Shown: one piece after another, positions 37,140 to 45,529 of the stretch
How the letters are laid out: each line of letters begins with the position of its first letter
Position numbering within the stretch: the stretch's first letter is position 1
Source of the DNA: Microbacterium sp.
GTDB taxonomy: Bacteria > Actinomycetota > Actinomycetes > Actinomycetales > Microbacteriaceae
Reading direction: 5' to 3'
Assembly: GCF_017305435.1 (NCBI RefSeq)
Contig: NZ_JAFKIP010000009.1
Location: forward strand, 84,400-148,399
DNA length: 64,000 nt
Position numbers and translations under genes: made by a program
The notes under the pieces: model-generated
Told to the model about the DNA's origin: nothing
The model's input: the letters and a program-made list of their open reading frames with translations, nothing else
Databases searched by the model: none

Positions 37140-37299
37140 CGAAAAGTCCACCTGGCGAGAAGCCCGCCACGGACCGCCGCTCGGATTGCCTCATGGGTTC
37201 GTCGTCCGCACGGTGAAGCCCGTACATCTGTGCCCGACACCGAGTGCCGACGAACCAGCAATCCTCCGCCGGAGGGCATGCAGAGGCGCCGGAGGACCA
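37140..37299 (+). promoter_or_regulatory. Structured 5' leader of the M23 peptidase gene
   Basis: About 160 nt of leader follow a TAGCCT -10-like box (about 37134). It holds several hairpins: TGGCG...CGCCA, a long-range 9-bp stem GGTTCGTCG (37196-37204) with CGACGAACC (37248-37256), and CACCGAGTG. Near the gene, TCCTCCG (37262-37268) can pair either with the adjacent GGAGG or with CGGAGGA (37290-37296), the ribosome site of the TTG start. This is consistent with RBS masking. Known c-di-AMP (ydaO) riboswitch core sequences were not recognised. Confidence 0.45.
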
Positions 37300-38214
37300 T
37301 TGGCTGAACAGTTCGACTCGTCGCGAGAGACTCCCGAATCCGACGCGACGACCCCCGCTCCCACGCGACGCACGGCCCTCGGCCGTGTCCGCGCCCTCGC
37401 GACCACGCGGGCGACGTCGCCCGCACCGCGTCGCGCGGCATCCGCCCCGCAGAGCCGTGCCGCTCGTCGCGCGGCCGGCAAGCCGCACCCGATGCGCAGC
37501 TTCCTGACGGTCGCCGCCGTCGCCGGCCTCGTCGCCACGGTGGCCGTGCCCGCCGCGCTGAGCGCGACCGGCGGCACCCCCGCCGAGGCCGCCGTCACGA
37601 CGCTGCAGCAGGTCGCCGCGGACAACGCCCAGTCGCTCGTCGTCGCCTCCGAGGCGACGCCCGCGGCGCTCGAGCGCGGCAGCTACACGGCGACCACGCC
37701 CGAGGAGATCCAGGCGAAGAAGGACGAGGATGCCGCGAAGGCGGCCGCGGCCGCGCGCATCGCTGCGGCATCCACCACCACGTCGAGCGATTACACGGGC
37801 TCGCTCGCCGAGTCGATCGCGCCGGCCGGCTCGGTCGTGCGTCCGTTGCCGTACTTCAACAACTTCGGCGAGCCGTACGCGGGCCACAAGGGCACCGACT
37901 ACATGGTCGAGCGCGGCACGCCGATCTACGCGATCGCCGACGGCGTCGTCGTCGCCTCCGACGAGAACGGCCCGGGCTGGGGCGTCTACATCAAGATCGC
38001 CCACAACATCGGCGGCCAGAGCGTCACCTCGCTGTACGCCCACATGCTCTACGGCTCGCGCCGGGTCGCCGTCGGCGACACGGTCCGCGCCGGTCAGCTC
38101 ATCGGCCAGGTGAGCGACACGGGCCTCGCGTACGGCACGCACCTGCACCTGGAGATCTACGTCAACGGCTCGTGGATCTTCGCCGAGGACTTCCTGCAGG
38201 CCAACGTCCACTGA
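37300..38214 (+). CDS. M23-family metallopeptidase (secreted, wall-active)
   Basis: A 304-residue protein. An N-terminal cytoplasmic basic region (to about residue 62) leads into a hydrophobic segment (FLTVAAVAGLVATVAVPAAL), a signal anchor or long signal peptide, then an Ala-rich linker and a LytM/M23 domain. Zinc ligands are H and D in GHKGTDYM and H in THLHLEI. It would cleave peptidoglycan cross-bridges outside the membrane. The start is taken as TTG at 37300 because GGAGGA precedes it closely; an internal ATG at 37492 would leave only the signal segment, and the upstream ATG at 37111 has no support. Confidence 0.85.
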   Translation: MAEQFDSSRETPESDATTPAPTRRTALGRVRALATTRATSPAPRRAASAPQSRAARRAAGKPHPMRSFLTVAAVAGLVATVAVPAALSATGGTPAEAAVTTLQQVAADNAQSLVVASEATPAALERGSYTATTPEEIQAKKDEDAAKAAAAARIAAASTTTSSDYTGSLAESIAPAGSVVRPLPYFNNFGEPYAGHKGTDYMVERGTPIYAIADGVVVASDENGPGWGVYIKIAHNIGGQSVTSLYAHMLYGSRRVAVGDTVRAGQLIGQVSDTGLAYGTHLHLEIYVNGSWIFAEDFLQANVH

Positions 38215-38261
38215 GTGCGTTACCCTGAACCCGACGCTCGCAGAAGCCGAGGGGGAAGCTG

Positions 38262-38393
38262 ATGGACGCAGCAGGAGCAGGCATCCGCACCATGGATGCC
38301 CTCTGCCGGAATGTCTCCGGTCGCTACGTCCTGCGGCATCGCGTGCACGAGAGTCGCGGCATCCGCCGCGCGACGAAGGCGCTGTCTCGATGA
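38262..38393 (+). CDS. Small basic protein, 43 residues
   Basis: A short frame with AGGGGGA 7 bp before its ATG and GC-biased third positions. The product opens MDAAGAGIRTMDALC and ends in a basic stretch (RRATKALSR). Its stop lies inside an intrinsic terminator loop (38376-38406), so it forms a complete mini-transcription unit. TACCCT at 38221 may be its -10. No domain recognised. It could also be a leader peptide linked to attenuation before the HNH gene. Confidence 0.5.
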   Translation: MDAAGAGIRTMDALCRNVSGRYVLRHRVHESRGIRRATKALSR

Positions 38394-38406
38394 CGGCGCC
38401 TTTTTT
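38376..38406 (+). terminator. Intrinsic terminator
   Basis: AAGGCGC (38376-38382) pairs with GCGCCTT (38396-38402), and the T-run 38401-38406 follows. It is the only classical hairpin-plus-T6 terminator seen in this part of the window. Confidence 0.85.
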
Positions 38407-38492
38407 CGTGCCCGCACGCTCCTTCCCGGGGCCTGCGCGCGTCGACCGAGAGGCCCGCTGAAGCCGTCAGGGGCCGTTCGAGAGGACGCCGC

Positions 38493-38990
38493 ATGCGCAC
38501 ACTGGTACTGAACGCAGGATACGAACCGCTCGCCATCGTCTCCTTCAAACGAGCCCTCGTGCTCGTCATGAACGAGAAGGCCACCGTGATCGAGCACATC
38601 GACGGGAACCCCGTCTGGGGGCTGAGGGGGCCGTTGGACCGCCCCGCCGTCATCGTGCTGACACGGTATGTCCGGGTTCCGGGGGCGCGCCGGGTGCCCG
38701 TCACGCGCCGCGGGGTGCTGCGGCGCGACGCGCACCGCTGCGCCTATTGCGGCGCCGGCGCCACGACGATCGACCACGTGCTGCCGCGCTCGCGCGGGGG
38801 AGCGGATTCGTGGGAGAACCTCGTCGCCTGCTGCCTGCGCTGCAACAACGTCAAGGGCGATCGCACGCCGCAGGAGATGAACTGGGAGCTGCGTTGGATG
38901 CCGCAGCCGCCGCGGGGCGCGCAGTGGACCGTGCGGGGCACGGAGCGCTCCGACCCTGCCTGGGAGCCGTACCTCTCGCTCGCCGCCTGA
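38493..38990 (+). CDS. HNH endonuclease-domain protein
   Basis: A 165-residue protein. N-terminal residues 1-70 form an actinobacterial extension (TLVLNAGYEPLAIVSFKRAL). The HNH domain follows with CAYCG, DHVLPRSRGG, WENLVACCLRCN and KGDR, so both zinc CxxC pairs and the catalytic His are intact. This stand-alone form is a conserved chromosomal gene in Actinobacteria with unknown target, probably in DNA repair or defence. Confidence 0.9.
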   Translation: MRTLVLNAGYEPLAIVSFKRALVLVMNEKATVIEHIDGNPVWGLRGPLDRPAVIVLTRYVRVPGARRVPVTRRGVLRRDAHRCAYCGAGATTIDHVLPRSRGGADSWENLVACCLRCNNVKGDRTPQEMNWELRWMPQPPRGAQWTVRGTERSDPAWEPYLSLAA

Positions 38991-39057
38991 TTCCGAGGCT
39001 TCTCCGGCGGCTCCGGTCGCGATGTCGGATGCCGTGATTATCTTCGATCTCACCGGA

Positions 39058-39086
39058 TTGAAGTACTAGAACAGAAGTTCTAGCCT
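39058..39086 (+). promoter_or_regulatory. SOS promoter with LexA box before imuA'
   Basis: TTGAAG (39058-39063) and TAGCCT (39081-39086) are 17 bp apart. Within the spacer lies the perfect palindrome TAGAAC-AGAA-GTTCTA (39067-39082), which matches the actinobacterial LexA box GAAC-N4-GTTC. LexA would block RNA polymerase directly. The site controls the three-gene mutasome operon downstream. Confidence 0.88.
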
Positions 39087-39104
39087 GGTGAGGTGAGGAC
39101 GATC

Positions 39105-39809
39105 ATGGCGGACGCGGGGGCGATCCAGGCGCTGCGCGCGCAGGTGGAGCGCCTGCAGGGGCGCCGCCTCGACGTGCCCGTGCTGCCGGTGCCGCCGGCG
39201 CTCGCCGAGCTCCTCCCCGGCGGCGGCCTGCGCCCGGGGTCCTCGTACGCGCTCGGGCGCTCGACGTCGCTGCTGTTCGCGCTGCTCGCCCGCCCGTCGC
39301 AGAGCGGCGCGTGGTGCGCCGCGGTGGGGATGCCGCACCTCGGTGCCGAGGCGGCTCGGGCGGCGGGGGTCGACCTGTCGCGGCTCGTCCTCGTGCCCGA
39401 CCCCGGGCAGCGCTGGCTCGCGGTCACGGCGGCGATCGCCGACGTGTTGCCGGTCGTCGCGGTGCGTCCGCCCGCGCGCGCGAAGGATGCCGACATCGCG
39501 CGCCTGGCGGCCCGCATGCGCGAGCGGGAGGCGGTGCTGCTCGTGCAGGGGCCGTGGCCGCAGACCGAGGCGATGATCGACGTCGGCGACCCGTCCTGGT
39601 CGGGTCTCGGCGAGGGCTACGGACTGCTCGACGGGCGTGAGCTGACCGTCACAGTGACCAGTCGCCGCTTCCCGTCTCCGCGCACGGGCCGCGTGCTCCT
39701 GCCGGATGCCGCGGGCGCCGTCTCCGGCGTCACCGGAGCCTCCGCCACCTTCGCCCCCGAGAAGCACAGCGTCGAACCGCGCTGGGGCCTGTCGCGGGCG
39801 GTGGGCTGA
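39105..39809 (+). CDS. imuA': ImuA'-like protein of the SOS mutasome
   Basis: A 234-residue RecA-fold-like protein without a convincing Walker A motif (PPALAELLPGGGLRPGSSYALG in its place). It is the first gene of the imuA'-imuB-dnaE2 cassette and has the LexA box just upstream. ImuA' helps load the translesion polymerase. The ATG at 39105 has a GGTGAGG ribosome site; a GTG at 39093 is possible. Its stop overlaps the imuB start (TGATG). Confidence 0.85.
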   Translation: MADAGAIQALRAQVERLQGRRLDVPVLPVPPALAELLPGGGLRPGSSYALGRSTSLLFALLARPSQSGAWCAAVGMPHLGAEAARAAGVDLSRLVLVPDPGQRWLAVTAAIADVLPVVAVRPPARAKDADIARLAARMREREAVLLVQGPWPQTEAMIDVGDPSWSGLGEGYGLLDGRELTVTVTSRRFPSPRTGRVLLPDAAGAVSGVTGASATFAPEKHSVEPRWGLSRAVG

Positions 39810-41488
39810 TGGTGACGCCGTCGGATGCCGCGCCGCGCACGCTCGTCGTGTGGGTGCCGGACTGGCCGATCGTCGCGCTCTTCCGGGACGGCGACGACCC
39901 GCCCCCGCAGGGCGCGCCCATCGCGATCTTCGCGAAGGGCGCAGTGGCGGCCTGCTCGGCGGCGGCGCGTGCCGAGGGGGTGCGCCGGGGCCAGCGCCGG
40001 CGCGACGCGCAGGCGCGGTGCCCGCACCTGGAGGTCGTGCTGGACGATCCGGTGCGCGATCACCGGGCGTTCGCGCCCGTCGTCGCCGCCGTCGAGGAGG
40101 CCGCCCCGGGCGTCCAGGTGGTCCAGCCCGGGCTCCTCGCCCTGCGGGCGAGGGGGCCGGAGCGCTTCTACGGGGGCGAGGCGGCAGCGGCGACCGTGCT
40201 CGCCGGCACGGTCGCCGCGCAGGGTATCGGCGATGTGCGCGTCGCCGTGGCGGACGGCGCCTTCACGGCCGAGCAGGCCGCGCGAGTGGGGACACGGGCA
40301 TCCGACCCGTTGCGGATCGTGCCGTCCGGCGCCGCCTCCGCCTTCCTCGCTCCGCTGTCGGTGGCCGTGCTCGACGACGACATCGTGAGCCTGTTCGGCC
40401 GGCTCGGCGTGCAGACTCTCGGGGCCGTGGCCGCCCTCGGCCCGGAACGGCTGAGCGAGCGCTTCGGCGCGCGCGGCGCGCGGCTGTACGCTCTGGCATC
40501 CGGTCGGGACCCCCGGTCCGTGCAGGCGCGGACACCGCCGCCCGAACTGCACCGCGAGATCTCCTTCGAGCCGCCCGTGGCGCTCGCCGACCAGATCGCG
40601 TTCGCCCTCCGCATGCCCGCGGAGGAGTTCACTCTGCGCCTGGGGGAGCGGGGGCTCGTCTGCACCGAACTGCGCGTCGTGCTCACGGGCGAGCACGGCG
40701 ATCGCAGTGAGCGGGTGTGGCTGCACCCCGGCGCGTTCGACGCCGCGGCGATCGTCGACCGGGTGCGATGGCAGCTCGCCGAGCAGGGGAGCGCCGCTTC
40801 TGCGGGCAGGCGCATCACGGGGCTGCGCAGCGCGGTCACGAGCGTGCGGATCGAGCCGGAAGGGGTGGATGCCGCCGCGCACCACACAGCGCGCCTGTTC
40901 GGCTCGGGGCCCGAGGAGCGCGTGCACCACGCGCTCTCCCGGGTACAGGCGATGCTCGGGCACCAGGGCGTCCTCACGCCGGAGATCGGCGGGGGGCGCT
41001 GGCTCGCCGAGCGGCAGCAGCTCGTGCCGTGGGGGGACGTGCGGGCGGATGCGCGCCGACACCCGGTGGGATCGGCGGGGCAAGCCGGGCCGGCGGGACA
41101 GGCGCCGCCGCCGTGGCCCGGGAGCCTGCCCGGACTGCTGCCGACCTCGGTGTTCGCCCCGCCCGTCCCCGTGGCGGTGCTCGATCGCGACGGGGACATG
41201 GTGGCGGTGGATGCCCGGGGAGAGGTCACCGCCGACCCCGTCTGGATCCTGGTGCCGACGCCGCCGGCGCGCGCTGCGTCGGGGCGCGAGGCGCCGGGGC
41301 CGGGGCCGGGCGACGGGGCGCGGCGCGGCATCCGGCACTGGGCGGGCCCCTGGCCGGTCGCCGAGCGCGGTTGGGATCCGGTGCGAGCGCGGGCCGCGCA
41401 CCGCTTCCAGGTCGTCGACAGTGCGCAGTCGGCGTGGCTGCTCGTGTGCGAGGAGGGCAGCTGGCAGGCGGAGGGGGTGTACGACTGA
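39809..41488 (+). CDS. imuB: Y-family polymerase-like ImuB
   Basis: A 559-residue DinB/UmuC-fold protein. The N-terminal palm begins LVVWVPDWPIVALF instead of the D-x-D start of active Y polymerases, and the acidic pair is missing, as expected for catalytically inactive ImuB, which bridges beta-clamp, ImuA' and DnaE2. The C-terminal region is Gly/Ala/Pro-rich around residues 415-435. Its stop overlaps the dnaE2 start by 1 bp (TGATG). Confidence 0.93.
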   Translation: MVTPSDAAPRTLVVWVPDWPIVALFRDGDDPPPQGAPIAIFAKGAVAACSAAARAEGVRRGQRRRDAQARCPHLEVVLDDPVRDHRAFAPVVAAVEEAAPGVQVVQPGLLALRARGPERFYGGEAAAATVLAGTVAAQGIGDVRVAVADGAFTAEQAARVGTRASDPLRIVPSGAASAFLAPLSVAVLDDDIVSLFGRLGVQTLGAVAALGPERLSERFGARGARLYALASGRDPRSVQARTPPPELHREISFEPPVALADQIAFALRMPAEEFTLRLGERGLVCTELRVVLTGEHGDRSERVWLHPGAFDAAAIVDRVRWQLAEQGSAASAGRRITGLRSAVTSVRIEPEGVDAAAHHTARLFGSGPEERVHHALSRVQAMLGHQGVLTPEIGGGRWLAERQQLVPWGDVRADARRHPVGSAGQAGPAGQAPPPWPGSLPGLLPTSVFAPPVPVAVLDRDGDMVAVDARGEVTADPVWILVPTPPARAASGREAPGPGPGDGARRGIRHWAGPWPVAERGWDPVRARAAHRFQVVDSAQSAWLLVCEEGSWQAEGVYD

Positions 41489-44400
41489 TGGGATTCAACA
41501 ACCCCTCCGTGACGTGGTCGGAGATGGAACGGCTCCTCAGTGGGCGCGCGAAGGAGCCCGACGGCGGCGACGGTCCGGCGTTCTCACGCAAACGCGGGAC
41601 GTACGAGGCGCCGCCGATCCCACGCCCCGCCGATCCCGTGCCCTATGCCGAGCTGCACGCGCATTCGTCGTACTCGTTCCTCGACGGGGCGTCCTCTCCC
41701 GCGGAGCTCGCCGAGGAGGCCGAACGGCTCGGACTGCACGCGCTCGCCGTGACCGACCACGACGGCTTCTACGGGATCGTGCGCTTCGCCGAGGCGGCCG
41801 AACAGCTGCACGTGCAGACGGTGTTCGGCGCCGAACTGTCGCTCGCGGACGATCCGTTCTCCGGGGCGCCTGCCCGCGGCGGGCCGGCCGATCCGGGCGG
41901 GACGCACCTGCTCGTCCTCGCCCGCGGCGAGGAGGGCTACCACCGCCTCGCCGCCGCGATCACGCATGCCCAGCTCGCCGGGGGTGAGAAGGGGCGCCCG
42001 CGCTACGACCTCGATGACCTCGCCACGCAGGCGGACGGTCACTGGGCCGTGCTCACCGGATGCCGCAAGGGCGCCGTGCGGCAGGCCCTGGCATCCGGGG
42101 GCGCCGCAGCGGCCGGCGACGCTCTCGACGCACTCGTCCGGCGGTTCGGCCGAGACGCGGTGAACGTCGAGCTCATCGACCACGGCGGCCCTGCGGACAC
42201 GCGCGACAACGACGTGCTCGCCGCGCTCGCCGCGGCGCGGGGGCTGCCCGTCCTCGCGACGAACAACGTGCACTACGCCGTGCCCGAACGCGTGCACCTG
42301 GCGGCGGCCGTCGCCGCGGTGCGAGCGAATCGCGGGCTCGACGAACTCGACGGATGGCTCCCCGCGCATGCGAGCGCGCACCTGCGCTCGGGGGCGGAGA
42401 TGGCCCGTCGCTTCCGGCGGTACCCCGGGGCGATCCCGCGCACCGTCACCCTCGCCGACGAGCTCGCGTTTCCGCTCCGCCGTGCCAAACCCGCGCTGCC
42501 GAAGACGGACGTGCCGGAGGGGCACACACCGATGTCGTGGCTGCGGAAGCTCGTGTGGGATGCCGTGCCGCGCAAGTACCCCGATGCGTCGGACGACGAT
42601 CGTGCGCGCATCGAGAAGGAGCTCGCCGTCATCGAGCAGAAGAACTTTCCCGGGTACTTCCTCATCGTGCACGGGATCGTCAAGGAAGCGCGGGAACGAG
42701 GCATCCTGTGCCAGGGGCGCGGGTCGGCCGCCAACAGCGCCGTCTGCTATCTGCTCGACATCACGGCCATCGACTCGATCTTCTACAACCTGCCGTTCGA
42801 GCGGTTCCTCTCCGCGATGCGCGATGAGGAGCCCGACATCGACGTCGACTTCGATTCGAACCGACGTGAGGAGATCATCCAGTGGGTGTTCGACACGTAC
42901 GGGCGCGAGCGTGCGGCGCAGGTCGCGAACGTCATCCAGTACCGACCCAAGAACGCCATCCGCGACATGGCGAAGGCGCTCGGCCACTCGCCGGGGCAGC
43001 AGGATGCCTGGTCGAAGCAGGTCGAGCGGTGGGACGGCCTCGTCCCGGGGGCCCACGACATCCCCGAGCGGGTGCTGGAGTACGCCGGCGCGCTGATGAA
43101 GGCGCCGCGCCACCTCGGCATCCATTCGGGCGGCATGGTCCTCACCGAGCGTCCCGTCGGCGAGGTCGTGCCGATCGAGCACGCGCGCATGGTCAACCGC
43201 ACCGTCATCCAGTGGGACAAGGACGATGCGGCGTGGATGGGGCTCGTGAAGTTCGACCTGCTGGGGCTCGGCATGCTCGCAGCTCTCCAGTACTGCTTCG
43301 ACCTCATCCGGGGCGCGACGGGGGAGGAGTGGTCGCTCGATGCGATCCCGAAGGAGGAGCAGGCGGTCTACGACATGCTCTGCCGGGCGGACTCGATCGG
43401 GGTCTTCCAGGTGGAGTCGCGCGCACAGATGGGGCTCCTGCCCCGGTTGCAGCCGCGGCGCTTCTACGACCTCGTGATCGAGATCGCGTTGATCCGGCCC
43501 GGCCCGATCCAGGGCGGGGCGGTGCATCCGTACGTGCGGCGCAAGGTGCAGGGCGAGACCGTGACGTATGCCCACGAGAAGCTGAAACCCGTGCTCGAGC
43601 GCACCCTCGGCATCCCGATCTTCCAGGAGCAGCTCATGCAGATGGGCATGGCCGTGGGAGATCTCACGGGCGAGGATGCCGATGTGCTGCGCCGCGCGAT
43701 GGGGTCCAAGCGCGGCATCGAGCGGATCGAGTCGGTGAAAGAGAAGCTCTACGCCGGGATGGAGCGCCACGGCCTCGTGGGCGAGGTCGCCGACGACATC
43801 TACGCGAAGATCCAGGCGTTCGCGAACTTCGGCTTCGCCGAGAGCCACTCGCTGTCGTTCGCGCTGCTCGTCTACGCATCGTCTTGGCTGAAGCTGCACT
43901 ATCCCGGCGCGTTCCTCGCGGCGCTGCTCCGCGCGCAGCCGATGGGGTTCTACTCTCCGGCATCCCTCACCGCCGACGCCCGCCGGCACGGCGTGCAGGT
44001 GCTGCGCCCCGACCTCCACGCGTCCGGCGCCGACGCGACCCTCGAGCCGCTCGAGTCTGTCGGGCCTGTCGGGCCTGCCGGTGATCGAGTGCCGCCTGTG
44101 GCGCTTCTCGGTGATCGAGTGCCGCCGCGCAGCGGCGGTGTATCGAGATCACCCGCCCCGACGGGCAAGGCCACCTGCACCGACTGCCGCCAGCCGCCCG
44201 TGCCCCCCTTCGACGCCGCCGCTCCCGACGAGTCCGCCGCGCACCGTCGTGACGGGGCGTTCGCCGTGCGGCTCGGCCTCGCCGCGGTCACCGGGGTCGG
44301 ACAGGCGCTCGCGCAGCGGATCGTCGCGTCACGCGAGGCGGAGGGCCCGTACCGCGACCTCCGCGATCTCGTCCGCCGCACGAACGCGACCGAGGCGCAG

Positions 44401-44964
44401 GTCGAGGCGCTCGCTACCGCCGGGGCGTTCGAGAGCATGGGCATCTCGCGGCGCGAGGGACTGTGGATGGCGGGGGATGCCGCGAAGGACCGTACCGAGT
44501 TCCTCGAGGGCACGCTCGTGTCGGTGCAGCCGCCGCTGTTTCCCGACCAGTCGAGCTACGACATCCTCGCCGCCGATCTCTGGGCGACGGGCATCTCGAC
44601 CGACGATCATCCGCTCGTGCACTACCGATCGCAGCTGGACGCGCGGGGGGTGCTCACGGCGCGCGGCCTGCGCACGCACGAGGTGGGGCGGCGGGTCGAG
44701 GTCGCGGGGCTCGTCACGCATCGCCAGCGCCCGGCGACGGCGTCCGGGATCACATTCCTGAACCTGGAGGACGAGCACGGGCTCATGAACGTGATCTGCT
44801 CGAAGGGGGTGTGGGACAGGTATCGGCGCGTGCTGCGGGATGCCCCGGCCCTCATCGCCCGCGGCATGCTGGAGCGCTCCCCGGAGGGGGTGACAAACCT
44901 CGTCGCCGATGCCTTCGAAGACCTGCGGATCGGGGTGCGGCACCGCTCCCGCGACTTCCGGTGA
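41488..44964 (+). CDS. dnaE2: Error-prone DNA polymerase III alpha, DnaE2 (ImuC)
   Basis: A 1158-residue C-family polymerase: PHP domain (AELHAHSSYSFLDGAS, TDHDGFYG), palm with catalytic aspartates in PDIDVDFDSNRR (about residue 450), finger GRGSAANS, HhH region (VTGVGQALAQRI), and OB domain (VEVAGLVTHRQRP). It makes mutagenic translesion synthesis with ImuA'/ImuB after SOS induction. Residues about 865-889 are encoded by a REP-like repeat in frame, followed by a Pro-rich linker, a place where related enzymes have a short loop. The catalytic core is untouched, so the gene is probably functional. Confidence 0.96.
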   Translation: MGFNNPSVTWSEMERLLSGRAKEPDGGDGPAFSRKRGTYEAPPIPRPADPVPYAELHAHSSYSFLDGASSPAELAEEAERLGLHALAVTDHDGFYGIVRFAEAAEQLHVQTVFGAELSLADDPFSGAPARGGPADPGGTHLLVLARGEEGYHRLAAAITHAQLAGGEKGRPRYDLDDLATQADGHWAVLTGCRKGAVRQALASGGAAAAGDALDALVRRFGRDAVNVELIDHGGPADTRDNDVLAALAAARGLPVLATNNVHYAVPERVHLAAAVAAVRANRGLDELDGWLPAHASAHLRSGAEMARRFRRYPGAIPRTVTLADELAFPLRRAKPALPKTDVPEGHTPMSWLRKLVWDAVPRKYPDASDDDRARIEKELAVIEQKNFPGYFLIVHGIVKEARERGILCQGRGSAANSAVCYLLDITAIDSIFYNLPFERFLSAMRDEEPDIDVDFDSNRREEIIQWVFDTYGRERAAQVANVIQYRPKNAIRDMAKALGHSPGQQDAWSKQVERWDGLVPGAHDIPERVLEYAGALMKAPRHLGIHSGGMVLTERPVGEVVPIEHARMVNRTVIQWDKDDAAWMGLVKFDLLGLGMLAALQYCFDLIRGATGEEWSLDAIPKEEQAVYDMLCRADSIGVFQVESRAQMGLLPRLQPRRFYDLVIEIALIRPGPIQGGAVHPYVRRKVQGETVTYAHEKLKPVLERTLGIPIFQEQLMQMGMAVGDLTGEDADVLRRAMGSKRGIERIESVKEKLYAGMERHGLVGEVADDIYAKIQAFANFGFAESHSLSFALLVYASSWLKLHYPGAFLAALLRAQPMGFYSPASLTADARRHGVQVLRPDLHASGADATLEPLESVGPVGPAGDRVPPVALLGDRVPPRSGGVSRSPAPTGKATCTDCRQPPVPPFDAAAPDESAAHRRDGAFAVRLGLAAVTGVGQALAQRIVASREAEGPYRDLRDLVRRTNATEAQVEALATAGAFESMGISRREGLWMAGDAAKDRTEFLEGTLVSVQPPLFPDQSSYDILAADLWATGISTDDHPLVHYRSQLDARGVLTARGLRTHEVGRRVEVAGLVTHRQRPATASGITFLNLEDEHGLMNVICSKGVWDRYRRVLRDAPALIARGMLERSPEGVTNLVADAFEDLRIGVRHRSRDFR
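44080..44153. repeat. REP-like repeat, copy C, inside dnaE2
   Basis: A degenerate half copy (44080-44099) is followed by a full copy (44110-44153) with a CCGCCGC/GCGGCGG stem and GCA loop. Length and phase keep the dnaE2 frame open. It is preceded by GTCGGGCCT twice in tandem. Confidence 0.85.
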
Positions 44965-44971
44965 CCCACCC

Positions 44972-45014
44972 GGTGATCGAGTGCCGCGGCGCAGCCGCGG
45001 TGTATCGAGATCAC
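44972..45014. repeat. REP-like repeat, copy D
   Basis: GGTGATCGAGTG arm, CCGCGGC/GCCGCGG stem around GCA, then GTATCGAGATCAC arm. It begins 8 bp after the dnaE2 stop, between convergent dnaE2 and the HesB-like gene. Confidence 0.85.
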
Positions 45015-45029
45015 ACCCCCACGAAGGAC

Positions 45030-45058
45030 GGCGCCCCGGCATCGTGTGCCGAGGCGCC
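45030..45058 (-). terminator. Hairpin after the HesB-like gene
   Basis: 12-bp stem with one mismatch and a 5-base loop (45030-45041 / 45047-45058), 22 bp after the HesB-like stop on the minus strand. No T-run. Confidence 0.55.
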
Positions 45059-45080
45059 GCCCATGGTTCGAGTATCGGGA

Positions 45081-45362
45081 TCAGCGCTTCTGCGCGAGGG
45101 CGAACCCGACTCCGCCGTTGTCGTCGATCTGCGCGTCCAGCACGCGGTCGCCGAGCTGTACGGTCGAGACCGCGTCGACGAAGACCCGCGCCCCGGCATC
45201 CTCGACGACCGTGTCGCCCTGCTCGGGGCCGTCGGCGAGGGTGACGGCGTAGCCCTCATTCGGGGCCGTGGCCTGCGCGATCCGCAGGCCCGCGGTGTCC
45301 GTCGGCAGCTTCTGGACGAGGTGCTTGACGGCGGTGGTGGCGTTCTCGGTGAGTGTGAGCAT
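45081..45362 (-). CDS. HesB/IscA-like protein without cysteines
   Basis: A 93-residue protein with the A-type Fe-S scaffold fold (LTLTENATTAVKHLV, AGLRIAQ, GDTVVEDAGARVFVD). The three cysteines that hold the cluster in IscA/SufA are absent; the protein has no cysteine at all. It therefore cannot be a normal Fe-S carrier and may be a structural or regulatory relative. AAGGAGA precedes the ATG. The gene stands alone. Confidence 0.82.
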   Translation of the reverse strand: MLTLTENATTAVKHLVQKLPTDTAGLRIAQATAPNEGYAVTLADGPEQGDTVVEDAGARVFVDAVSTVQLGDRVLDAQIDDNGGVGFALAQKR

Positions 45363-45529
45363 GGTGCTCTCCTTCCGTGGAGTGCTTCCGTGGATGAGTC
45401 GGCCACGATGCCGAGAATGCGCGCCGATCGCAACCTCTGACACGCCTTCGGGCGGTTCTCACACGGGATACGGAGGTTCGGCGTGTCAACCCTGCACCGT
45501 GTGCCGCGACCCGGGCGTAGCGTCGAACC

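Noticed and set aside
37140-37299. c-di-AMP (ydaO) riboswitch
   Set aside because: Location before an M23 gene fits, but the conserved core words I know were not found; kept only as a structured leader.
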